Shown here: positions 24,067 through 33,443 of the stretch, one piece after another
How the letters are laid out: each line of letters begins with the position of its first letter
How positions within the stretch are numbered: position 1 is the first letter of the stretch
Source of the DNA: Rhypophila decipiens
Lineage: Eukaryota; Ascomycota; Sordariomycetes; Sordariales; Naviculisporaceae
DNA: 64,000 nucleotides
Assembly (NCBI GenBank): GCA_033297075.1
Contig: MU858047.1
Coordinates: 248,001 to 312,000, forward strand
Reading direction: 5' to 3'
Notes under the pieces: model-generated
Database searches by the model: none
Seen by the model: the letters and a program-made list of their open reading frames with translations, nothing else
Told to the model about the DNA's origin: nothing
Position numbers and translations under genes: made by a program

Positions 24067-25587
24067 ATGAGATTCAAGACCAATCTTGAGACGACCCTCT
24101 TTGGCGCTGATCAGAGAGTCGTTGAGGGGATGCCAGCCGAAATAATTGCGGATCTAGCCATCCGGCCAGCTCCGAGGGACATCAAGGCTGCCACCAACGG
24201 AGTCCATCACCACAATCACCAAGAGCCAAGGCGACACAAACATTCGAGATCCTCATACTCAGAAGTGTCGCCGCTAGCAGCAGCGGTATCCAGAAACAAC
24301 TCGTGGATCCGTCCTGCCAAGCGGTCGATGCCCACTCCAGACAAAACTATCGCCGTTATCAATGCCAGTGGCAGGCAAGCCGCCTCCTTCATACGGGTCG
24401 CGACAGCCGTTGGCTACCATGTGCGTGCACAGCTGCGGAATCTTTTAGGCGTCGTTGCGACAGAAGTTTCGACAAATCCAAATGTCACCGTTCTTCAGGG
24501 CGAGCTCTACACCAAAGAATCCGAGCCATCTCAGCCTGTTGATGTGGACGTGACCAAGGATGGGCCTATCTCCGGCATCGGAGTCAATCATGACCTAATC
24601 AAGGAGCTGTTCAGGGGCGCCCAACTCGCCTTCATCAACACCACATTTTATGGCGATGAGTTAAAAATCGGCGAGGCTCTTGCCGACGCTGCCAAAGCAG
24701 CTGGCATCCAGCACTACATCTACTCGTCGATGCCCGACCACCACGCCTACAACGACGAATGGCCATCGCTCCCCCTCTGGGCCTCCAAGCACAAGGTCGA
24801 AGACTACGTTAAACAAATCGGCCTGCCCGCGACATTTGTTTACACCGGTATCTACAACAACAACTTCACGTCGCTTCCATACCCTCTTTTCTGCACCGAA
24901 CTTCAGTCCGACGGTTCCTGGATTTGGCAGGCCCCTTTCCACCCCGATGCCAAGCTCCCCTGGCTCGACGCGGAGCACGATGTCGGCCCCGCGATCCTGC
25001 AGATTTTCAAGGACGGTGTGAGAAAATGGGGCAATGGCAAGCGCATCGCTCTAGCATTCGAGATGCTCACTCCTCGCGAGGCCTGCGAGGAATTTTCACG
25101 TGGAGTCGGCCGACCAGTTCGCTACGTTCGTGGACCAATTGAGCTCAAAGTGAAGATCCCCGAGGGGTACAGGATTCAACTCGAGGCCTTGGAGGCACTT
25201 TATGCGCTCGGAAAGGACGACCCCAAGAAGCAGCCGCCCTACTTTGGAGACCAGGAGCTAGAGAATAGCTGCCCCACGGTCGCTCTGGAACTCTGGGAAG
25301 GACCCAGGGGTTTGGAAGAGTACGCCAGAGAGGTATTTCCGCTTGAGGAGCAAGCAAATGGCCTGACGTGGATGCTGGATAATGACGATGGCGGTAATGG
25401 CGTCCAAAATGGAGACCACGACCACCACCATTCTGGCCACCAGAATGGTGCAATATCAAATGGACACGGTAATCTCTCACCACCCCAGGAGCACGCAGAG
25501 TCGGAAGACGAGGACGACGACGATGAGGACGATGATGGCCTTGTCATGAGAGGAAGGAGCCGGGCCGACGAGGAGTGGCTCGCGTAA
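24067..25587 (+). CDS. nmr1: Nitrogen metabolite repression regulator NmrA/NMR
   Basis: Negative regulator that binds the GATA activator AreA/NIT2 and senses redox dinucleotides, switching off use of secondary nitrogen sources when ammonium or glutamine is present. Single exon, 506 residues. The Rossmann-like core begins near residue 93 (KTIAVINASGRQAAS, the altered glycine motif of NmrA), followed by AQLAFINTTFYGDE, HYIYSSMPDHHAYN, YTGIYNNNFTSLPYPLF and WLDAEHDVGPAILQIF. The core ends at YAREVFPLEEQANGLTWML. A His-rich and then strongly acidic tail closes the protein, as in Neurospora NMR. The stop codon nine bases upstream rules out a longer frame; later ATGs at 24130 and 24328 would remove the first 21 or 87 less conserved residues and cannot be excluded as the start. 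Confidence 0.94.
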   Translation: MRFKTNLETTLFGADQRVVEGMPAEIIADLAIRPAPRDIKAATNGVHHHNHQEPRRHKHSRSSYSEVSPLAAAVSRNNSWIRPAKRSMPTPDKTIAVINASGRQAASFIRVATAVGYHVRAQLRNLLGVVATEVSTNPNVTVLQGELYTKESEPSQPVDVDVTKDGPISGIGVNHDLIKELFRGAQLAFINTTFYGDELKIGEALADAAKAAGIQHYIYSSMPDHHAYNDEWPSLPLWASKHKVEDYVKQIGLPATFVYTGIYNNNFTSLPYPLFCTELQSDGSWIWQAPFHPDAKLPWLDAEHDVGPAILQIFKDGVRKWGNGKRIALAFEMLTPREACEEFSRGVGRPVRYVRGPIELKVKIPEGYRIQLEALEALYALGKDDPKKQPPYFGDQELENSCPTVALELWEGPRGLEEYAREVFPLEEQANGLTWMLDNDDGGNGVQNGDHDHHHSGHQNGAISNGHGNLSPPQEHAESEDEDDDDEDDDGLVMRGRSRADEEWLA

Positions 25588-26504
25588 AAGGCTTGTCACA
25601 CCCACCATAACCGGATTGTACGGAGTATACCATTGAAGTGAATAAAACCATGGGTTGGATGGGTCACAGGCGGGATCGGCGAAAGGAAGGATATTCGCTT
25701 GACTTTCAGCGGCTACTATGCTTGCGTCATATTTTTCTTCCGGATTTATCAATTTCAACACAACATGGGGCTAGCGAGGGAAAATTGTCTTTTTATGGAA
25801 TTTGGAAAAGTTTTCATTATGGACCACTGGGAAGGCATACCTCTTTTTTTTCTGGTGGTATTGGTTTTTCAGTCTCATAACAAGCCTAAAAGTCTCATTG
25901 GAAGCGGGCGGTCGGGTATTTTATCATATCATATCATAAATATGCGAGGGGATGGATGGGTTCTGGAATATGGAGGATGGGAGAGTTTGATATTCTTGTC
26001 TACAAATCATGGTGGTATTCAGCGGCGTTAATGGTAATGGCATCTTTATTTTGGGTGAAGTTTTATTTATAACTAGTAGGGTTCTTCTTCCAGGCTCTTG
26101 GCTCTTATTAGTGTCCAGCAGATGAATAACAAACACCATTTTGTTGTCTTGGACTATAGCTCTGGTGGTTGTCTTTATATGTCGAATTAACATCCATTTG
26201 CAAGAGTTGAATGACAGACATATATCAAACTTCAGCATGATCCCTGGCCGAGTACAGTGGGTGCTTTCATCTTTATTTATCTTCTCTATGGATATTAAAA
26301 TTATGCTACAGGTTGAATATTAAGATAAGAAGAGGACTTGTCATTAAAGAATCCCATCTAACTCCACGCTCCCTTTTCCTCAGATCCTTGACCGGTAGAC
26401 CCCTTTGCATGATCGTACACATCATTCAATTCCTTTCATTCGAAGAGTCTGTCCCAAAGAGTATGTATGCATATAGCATACAAAATATTTTTATAAATAA
26501 AAAC
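25588..26504. other. 3' region between convergent NMR and ERG2
   Basis: About 0.9 kb, AT-rich towards ERG2, fitting two 3' UTRs. A copy of TACGGAGTA lies at 25619-25627 and an ATCAT repeat near 25922. No gene seen. Confidence 0.6.
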
Positions 26505-27310
26505 TCAAAACTTGGCCTTGAGCAGGTTGCCAATCATCTCGCGACCGGTGACGAACGAGGTGCGCCACAGGGTATAGAAGTCGAGGGTGCTGAAGAAGGT
26601 GTCTGCGTATCCGAAGAAGAGCATGGGGGGGATCCAGCCGCGGGCGTACTCGAGCGCGAAGCAGCTCTCGGGCATCCTGTACTGCTTGACGTCGCCGCGG
26701 TGGAGGTGGTGCACGCTGCCCGGTGGGTAGACCTCGGGCTCGTACTCGCCGGGGACGTAGGCCGTTTGGGTGCCCGTCAGGATGTGGAAGTAGTCGTCTG
26801 CTGTGTGCCGACCCGTGTGGCCTTCTGTGCCGACTGCGGTGCCTGTTATGGAGTTTGGTTAGTCTATATTGTGGAGACGGAATAGGGGGCGCCCAAGGAC
26901 GGAGCTGGGTTGATTTGGTTTTGTGGATAGGACGTACCAAAGATGATCAGGTACTCGGTGATGCTGGCGTGGATAATGTACATGGCGCCCATGGCACCGC
27001 CGGCATTGTTAAATACCCACTCCTCGTCGTGGTTGATGTGCTTCGTGGTGGAGGTCCGGTCGCTGAGCTCGTCGACGATGTACTTGACGATGGCGCGCGT
27101 GTCGTTTCCATGCGCGGCGATACCGCGCTTGGCCAGATCGTGGAGGTGGTCGGTCTCGAAGATGTAGAACTTCTCGAGGTTCTGCTCAAGCACGTAGTAG
27201 ATGGGCATGAAGACACCGAGGAGGATAGCGAGGAACTTGAGGATTCCAGTTATTCCACAGCCGCAGCAACCCTTCTTAGAGGCCGCGGATGCCTTCTTGG
27301 GAGGCGCCAT
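26505..27310 (-). CDS. ERG2: C-8 sterol isomerase ERG2
   Basis: Endoplasmic reticulum enzyme that moves the B-ring double bond of fecosterol to make episterol in ergosterol synthesis; the target class of morpholine fungicides. Two exons, 27310-26938 and 26842-26505, give 236 residues. A single membrane anchor occupies residues 19-40, after a short basic Lys/Cys-rich start. The ERG2/sigma-1 domain follows, with HNDEEW-like [45 protein letters not shown] and the C-terminal [19 protein letters not shown]. The intron (GTACGT...CAG) splits the conserved [14 protein letters not shown] block and restores it exactly. Divergent from CSL4 with 467 bp between the start codons. Confidence 0.96.
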
Positions 27311-27777
27311 TCTGACAATGTGATATACGAGGAGCCAATTGAAGGCGAGAAGTATTAAATAAACGAACCGAAACCTAAAGGACTGAATAAGAAGGGGAAA
27401 ATAAAGACGCACTCAAGAATCAGAAGAGAACAAGACGAGATGAAAAGGAAAAGGAGACCCCTTCATGTCTTTGCGACCAAACAAAACGGCCGCGCATCTC
27501 GGCCCGTATCTGTATGCACTTTTCCGAGCTAACCCCAAATTCGCTGGTGCTGGACCCTTGGCTCACCCCATGTCATTACCGCAGGACCCACCCGACACTT
27601 ATCGATTGGAAAGTTTCCCAGAATTTCAGCAACGCGCGCGTTCCGTCACGGCGAAAGCTTCGATCAATTCACCGAGAACGTCATCATCCGCATCATACAG
27701 CCATCGCATCGCATCGCTATTCGACGGGTCGGATTCTTAGTTGATTTGGAATCAAGAGATTGAGGCATACGGTAGAC
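27311..27777. promoter_or_regulatory. Shared promoter region of ERG2 and CSL4
   Basis: 467 bp separates the two divergent start codons and must hold both promoters and 5' leaders. I see no clear TATA box or known operator. Confidence 0.5.
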
Positions 27778-28479
27778 ATGTCGACTCTTGCGATACCGGG
27801 TCAGCTGCTTGGATCGGCGGCAAAGTTCCAGCCGGGTCCCGGCACACACATCCACGAGTCCAACTTGTATTCCTCCCTGTTGGGAAGCGTTGTTATCACA
27901 CAGCCAGCGAAGGCGCCCGGCCCCACGAAGCGGCTGAACAAGATCATCAACACCACCACGACTCCCGCTGAGCTTCCCACGATCTCGGTTTCTCGATCAG
28001 GCGTCTCAGAGAAGCAGCGCGAGACGCTCCCAGAAGTCGGAAATATTGTGCTGTGCAGAGTGATTCGCATCACGCCGGGACAGGCCGTGGTTGCCATTCT
28101 GATCTGCGGTGATACCGTTCTCGACGCCGAGTGGCAGGGTCTGATTCGTGCTCAGGATGTGCGCGCGACTGAAAAAGACAGAGTCAAGATCTATGAAAGC
28201 TTCAGGCCGGGAGATATTGTGCGGGCGGAAGTGGTAAGCTTTACACCTGGTTTCTAATCGTTTTCGCGGTGTCTGGACCGCTTACTCACCGTTTTTGCAT
28301 CATGGCAGATCTCGCTGGGTGATCAGGCAAATTATTACCTCTCCACCGCTAGAAACGAGCTTGGTGTAATTATCGCCTCGAGCGAAGCTGGCAACGCCAT
28401 GTATCCCGTCAACTGGAAGGAGTATAGGGATCCCGAGACTGGCCTCAGCGAGCCAAGAAAGGTGGCCAAGCCTTATTGA
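27778..28479 (+). CDS. CSL4: Exosome cap subunit Csl4
   Basis: Cap component of the RNA exosome, which degrades and trims RNA 3' ends in nucleus and cytoplasm. Exons 27778-28233 and 28309-28479 give 208 residues. The N-terminal domain starts at IPGQLLGSAAKFQPGPGTH, followed by a linker and an S1-like domain (PEVGNIVLCRVIRITPGQAVVAIL...FRPGDIVRAEV, about residues 85-160). The second exon gives ISLGDQANYYLSTARNELGV and ends with the family-typical WKEYRDPETG...EPRKVAKPY. The intron falls between EV and ISLGD, with GTAAGC donor and CAG acceptor in phase 0. The ATG at 27778 is the first in frame. Confidence 0.95.
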
Positions 28480-29752
28480 AACAACTTGGTTGACGATTGT
28501 TAGTACCTGTGAGATTACTGCTGGTTGAATATCACCGTCCTGGTTCCTCTCAACTTGGGATACCGGCTGGTACGAACAGCTGCAATAGGTTTAGAAGGAA
28601 CATCTGTTGAAAGTGGTAAACGTCGGCCCACGCCTTCAAGCGTTGCAAGTTCTGGGGATCTCAGGTTACCATGATGGGGGCACCAGCTTGCTTCTGCCAG
28701 ACGAGCCTCAACTTCATGCTTGTGATTTGCAGAATGGTGCTGATACAAGGGAGGTGTGTGAGCTCAACACGATTATTACATCGGCCTTCTTTGAAAGGAA
28801 TGGTGCATACGGGCTGATGATAGCCCTTGGCGAATTCGAGTGGGCTGGTAGCCCAGAACGACACGGGACAGAAGCCAGCCTAATGCTTGATGGGAGAAGA
28901 AATACAATGCATTGCAAAGGGAAGCATTGACGAATAAGGGAAGAGATTCAGCCGCTTGTCCCGGTATATGAGAACATAGATTACAAAATGCCCGGTCACG
29001 GGAGTTGATCTTTCAAGATCACACCTGACGTGGATCTTTTCTGTCGTTGCCTGGTACCTGACGCCTCCTGTTTCCCGTTTGAAACTGATAACGCTAGTGA
29101 TGCATTAAACTGCACGACAAAGAATTCATTCAGATTTCAGTGCACTTCGTCCTTCTTTCGAAGCTAAATCGGGGATAAAGGGCACTAACCGTTTTCCACG
29201 CTATTTACACGTGCAAAGAAATCGGGACCTGGCCTGGACCCTCACCATCGATCTTGAACCGGCTCGGCTAACGAAGACCCTGAATTGCAGCCTTCAATTC
29301 GTCATAAACTTGGGGGGCATCGGTGGGGGCGTAGCGTAACATGTGTCGCATACGATCGGATATTCCTTGTCCAGGGAAGCAATGCGTGCGTCACCAGTTC
29401 AATGCACCACCCGCGCCACCAATTAATGACCATTCCGGGCGGCTGGGTTGCTCTGGGCAGCACCGAGCTGGAGCCAGGCCAGCCCCTCTATTTCAGTTCA
29501 CAGCCGCAATGAACTTACACAGTAATCTCCCAACTTCACCCCAAATCACCAAAATATTTCTCTTACGAGATATTCAATCACAAGGAACAACCTTGACGAC
29601 AAGATTATTTCCTCCTACCAAGACCGAACTGGAGGACAAAGCACAAACATCTCGGCCTCAGTGATTAGATCAAACCCCGCGGGTGATCAACCGCCGCAAA
29701 CCGGGCCACGCGAGCAGTGGAGGCGGCCCAAAGCAAGCAAGCAAAGCCCGGC
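28480..29752. other. Gap between CSL4 and the Sec2-domain gene
   Basis: About 1.3 kb. Overlapping frames of about 100 codons on both strands lack motifs. Presumed CSL4 3' UTR and promoter of the next gene. Confidence 0.55.
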
Positions 29753-30619
29753 ATGTCAACCACGACCATGACTGTCTCGAGTTCGACGCCCGTCACCACT
29801 CTTACCACAACACCCTGCTGCCCAAATTGCGGTACCGATATAGGAATCCCCGCCTTCGAAGAGACCCAGGCCGCACTTCTGGATGCACACAACAAGATAA
29901 ACGATCTGCAGGCCCAGGTCCGGCTGCTCAACCAAAAGGCCACCGCCGCCGTCGACCGCTGGGCGGACTACGAAGATGAACTTGCTAAGCTGAGGGTTCA
30001 GCTCGATGCCCAGCAGTCTCAACAGACCGTTACTTCTCCTCCTGCGGCCATGGCAACCCCGACACAGACACCTTCGCCTATGCGGACGTCCTTCCTCCCT
30101 GCCGGGGCGGCAACCCGACTCTCAGCATTCTTATCCCCGAGGATGAAGTCCGCTCCCCAGCAACACCCCACAGCTTCCCCGACAACCGCCGGACTAAGAC
30201 CTCAAACCCGTAACTCGAATAATCCCCCGTCCCTCCTCGGAAGTCCGTTCTACCCACTATCACCATCCGGTCTCCCCGCGTCGTCACCCACACCATCAAC
30301 CGAGTCTCTATTGGAGGCGTTATCTCGTGAACAGGCCCTCAGACAAGAAGCCGAGGGCAAGCTGAACGAGACTAGTAAAGAAGTGGAAGAGCTCAGCGTC
30401 ACGTTGTTCGAGCAGGCCAATGAGATGGTAGCTTCTGAGAGGAGGGCCAGGGCGCAGCTAGAAGACCGGGTCGCGACTCTCGAGAAGAGGGATGCCGAGA
30501 AGAGAAAGAGGTTGGAGAGGCTTGAGGGGGCTATGAAGAGGATCGAGAGGGTTAGGGGCATGTTGGACGATGGTCTCCATGGCGCTGCCTCTCCAAACGG
30601 CGGAACTGGGAGTAATTAG
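29753..30619 (+). CDS. Short Sec2-domain protein, putative Rab GTPase exchange factor
   Basis: Single exon, 288 residues from the first ATG. A Cys motif CCPNC lies at residues 22-26, then a first helical stretch (36-90, including QVRLLNQKATAAVDRWADYEDEL), a Pro/Ser-rich linker (91-183), and a second long coiled coil (184-272). The second coil contains EELSVTLFEQANEMVASER (212-230), which matches the Sec2p GEF domain that activates Sec4/Rab8 on secretory vesicles. Yeast Sec2 is much longer (about 750 residues) with effector-binding regions absent here, so this resembles the shorter Sec2-domain proteins of filamentous fungi. Role in polarised exocytosis is inferred from the domain. Confidence 0.85.
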   Translation: MSTTTMTVSSSTPVTTLTTTPCCPNCGTDIGIPAFEETQAALLDAHNKINDLQAQVRLLNQKATAAVDRWADYEDELAKLRVQLDAQQSQQTVTSPPAAMATPTQTPSPMRTSFLPAGAATRLSAFLSPRMKSAPQQHPTASPTTAGLRPQTRNSNNPPSLLGSPFYPLSPSGLPASSPTPSTESLLEALSREQALRQEAEGKLNETSKEVEELSVTLFEQANEMVASERRARAQLEDRVATLEKRDAEKRKRLERLEGAMKRIERVRGMLDDGLHGAASPNGGTGSN

Positions 30620-31312
30620 GCGAAGTAATGGATTTGGTAATGAGGGGAAGGATATGGTTTTGGCGCTGCTCGTGGAATCTATTGGAGGCTTTACTCGGAG
30701 GGTTCAAGCGATTTCCGAGCAATTTACGGGGCTCACGGCAAGGAATGGTGGAAATGATTTTAAAGGAGTTACAGGGCGGCGAATCTTTTTTTTCCAGCTC
30801 ACTACATGTATGGGTCGCATTGGACGAGCAGCATTTATACGGTACACGCTGTGATGATTCGGGCAGGCGATTGGCTAATATAAGGATTGGAGGCTCATAT
30901 GGCATACGGTGGGATACGATGGATAATAATGCCCATGTAAGATATTGCGCAATACCGCTCGGATGATGGGCTTCAGGACACTGGATAATACTTGGGCAGA
31001 AGCATCAGAAGATTTAGAATAGGTCACTGATGTGATGGATCGAGAGTCTTTTTTAGATAGCTGGTGACAACAATTTTGCATATCATCAGCACTAGATCTC
31101 GAATTCGTTCGACTTGGATAATAATATCATGTATCGCATTTATCGGCGTGATGCTCACAGCCCGGGACAAGCGAGCGAGCCACTGATAATAAGCTTTGTG
31201 CCGTCTAGAATTCCATTATATTCGACGGGACTCGGTATATTGAACAAATCTGGCCTGGTGGTTGATGCTATCTGAGTCACGGAAACCAACGAAATATACC
31301 ATTGAGCCAAGT
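30620..31312. other. 3' region between convergent Sec2-domain gene and PUS4
   Basis: About 0.7 kb with no supported gene; consistent with two 3' UTRs. Confidence 0.6.
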
Positions 31313-32820
31313 TCAAGCAGCTATGCTGACATTCTCTTCAGCAACCTCAGGGGCTGCCACCTCAGTTGACGTGCTAGCATCTGCCTCTTCCACCGGAGCA
31401 GGAGCAGGAGCAGGGGCAGGGGAGGGAGAACGAGCTTTCCTCGGAGGGACTCCATTCCAAATATCCAACATGCTCTCAATTTTAGGGGCCCAGACCTCCT
31501 CGCCCTTGAGGAGATCGGAATACTCGAGACAGTTGTCGCCTCCAACGGCAAACTGCCCTTGTTGCGAACGGCACAACTCAGCCATCATGGCACCACAGCC
31601 AAGCTTCTCGCCGAGATCATGGCACAAACTACGCACGTAGAATCCCGACGTCACCGTCATACGGATCTTGGCCGCCGGCGGGCCCTTGCCTTCCCATGGG
31701 AAAGGCGTGTCGGGCGAGGGCGGTGGAGGTATGAGGTTCGATCCTTTGCCGGCGGGCAGCTCACCTAGCGCGCCCGACATCATCGGTTCTGCGCCCTTGG
31801 CCCTTTGCTCTTCTTGCTTGCGTTCGATCTTTCTCTTCTTTGAGGGCTTGTCTTCTTCGCGGACAAGCTCATCCACGCGCTCCTCGGCCTCCCGTTTCTT
31901 GCTCTGGTAGTCGGCCAGGGCCTTTGTCTCCTCGGTCTCTTGCTCGGCTGTCAGCTTGGCGGGTTCCTCTTCGCCATCTTGCTGTTTCTTTGCTACGCGC
32001 CAAACTGATCCGACCAAATCCTTCTCGGTCTGTTCCGCCTCCTCGGTCGGCCATCGGTGGTTGTGTGTCCCAGGTTCGTACCATTCCGTCAGCTCCAACT
32101 CGGTAACCTCGACATCTCTGGTCTCGATCTCTCTCGGAATTGGCTTGCCCTCGCGTGCGTACTCGTAGAGTGGCTTTCCCTCCATCTTCAAAGAAGAGTA
32201 AAGCGGGGGCATCTGTTTAAATTTCCCGCGGAAGGTCTCGAGCGCCGTTTCGACCTGTTCCCTGCTTAGACCGTCGTAGTCGCCCTTCTTGATGATCCGT
32301 CCTACCCGGTCGTACGTATCCGTGCTTGCCCCAAACACAACGACCGTTTCGTATGTCTTTTTGCACAGCAAGAAATTCTGCAAGGATTTGGTGCCCTTTC
32401 CGACCCCGAGGATCAAGACACCGCACGCCAGCGGGTCAAGGGTACCGCCGTGTCCGATCTTGACCTGTAAATCCCGCTTTGCTCCCCTCCGCCGTCTTTT
32501 CTGATGTTGTGATTCCTTATCCCGCGCAGCCTTATCTTGCGCAAGTAGAGGCGCAAAGAGGTTCGAGGGTTTGAAAACGGACTGGCAGTCGCGAATGACC
32601 TGGGCGGAGCTCATACCGACGGGCTTGTTAACGGCTGCAGGATGAATGTTAGCGGCTGTCTCTCAGATAGATCTTCTTTCCACGTTGCCCCAGCTCGTCA
32701 ATTGGAACAAATTATAGTGATTCGGCGCAGTCACGCGTCCAATTGATGATGATGATGACTGAGAGACGGGACCGTGGACATACCAAAAACGCCCTCCATG
32801 ACTTTTTTATTTGTCGCCAT
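31313..32820 (-). CDS. PUS4: tRNA pseudouridine-55 synthase Pus4 (TruB family)
   Basis: Makes pseudouridine 55 in the T-loop of nuclear- and mitochondrial-encoded tRNAs. Exons 32820-32784 and 32634-31313 give 452 residues. Exon 1 codes only MATNKKVMEGVF; splicing (GTATGT...CTGCAG) joins it to AVNKPVGMSSAQVIRD, the TruB motif I, so the small first exon is certain. The catalytic block GHGGTLDPLACGVL carries Asp79. YDRVGRI, PPLYSSLKMEGKPLYEYAR and the late TVTSGFYVRSLCHDLG motif follow. Between them lies a charged, probably disordered insert of about 100 residues, usual in fungal homologues. The C-terminus has an Ala-Pro repeat from a GCAGGA microsatellite (31397-31424). Divergent from the RFTS gene. 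Confidence 0.95.
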
Positions 32821-33443
32821 TCTGAAAAACTTGGCTACGTTCATCTGCAACAGGCAGGGCGGTACATCCAAGTCGCGGGACTGGTTCGTCTCGTGTGTAC
32901 GCGACCAAGTGACTGGTTATCGCGAAGACCTCAGAGGTGATGATAGTCTCAAAATTTTTGTTTCCTTTTGCAGTGGAGAGAAGCAAGCATATCCTGTTCC
33001 GCTGGAGAATTTGATACGGCGTACTGTTGCAGACGGCACAGGTAGCCGACAAGGATCTGCTTGAACGACTGGTGAAATCTGCAGAAGCTTGAAATGTGGG
33101 GTACGGATCCGCCCGGTACCTCTGGACAGCCCCACTTGCCCCACTACATCAGATTCGACAACAGGGTTCCGCGTTGCTGGTCGCGTGTGCACTCTCTTTT
33201 ATCAGCGCGTAAAGAGGGTCAACGAACAGAATAAACCCCTGCCGCTTCCGTTCCCCTCCAACCTTGTTCGCACAACATAGACGGACGATTTGAGCAAGTT
33301 CATCTCAAGTCTCGGTACTTGTTTTCATTTCAAGAAAGCGCGTCTTGTCATTGACCCACGATTGAGTGTCTTCGAACTCATGACAACCGAATTTCGGCTT
33401 CACCCCACAACATCAGTATTCGCCGACAGGACGCTCCGAAACG
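32821..33443. promoter_or_regulatory. Shared upstream region of PUS4 and the RFTS-domain gene
   Basis: 623 bp between divergent start codons. No TATA box or known operator seen. Confidence 0.45.

Noticed and set aside
27311..27412. In-frame hydrophobic extension upstream of the ERG2 start
   Set aside because: It begins with GTG and has no ATG; the conserved start MAPPKK at 27310 fits the family.
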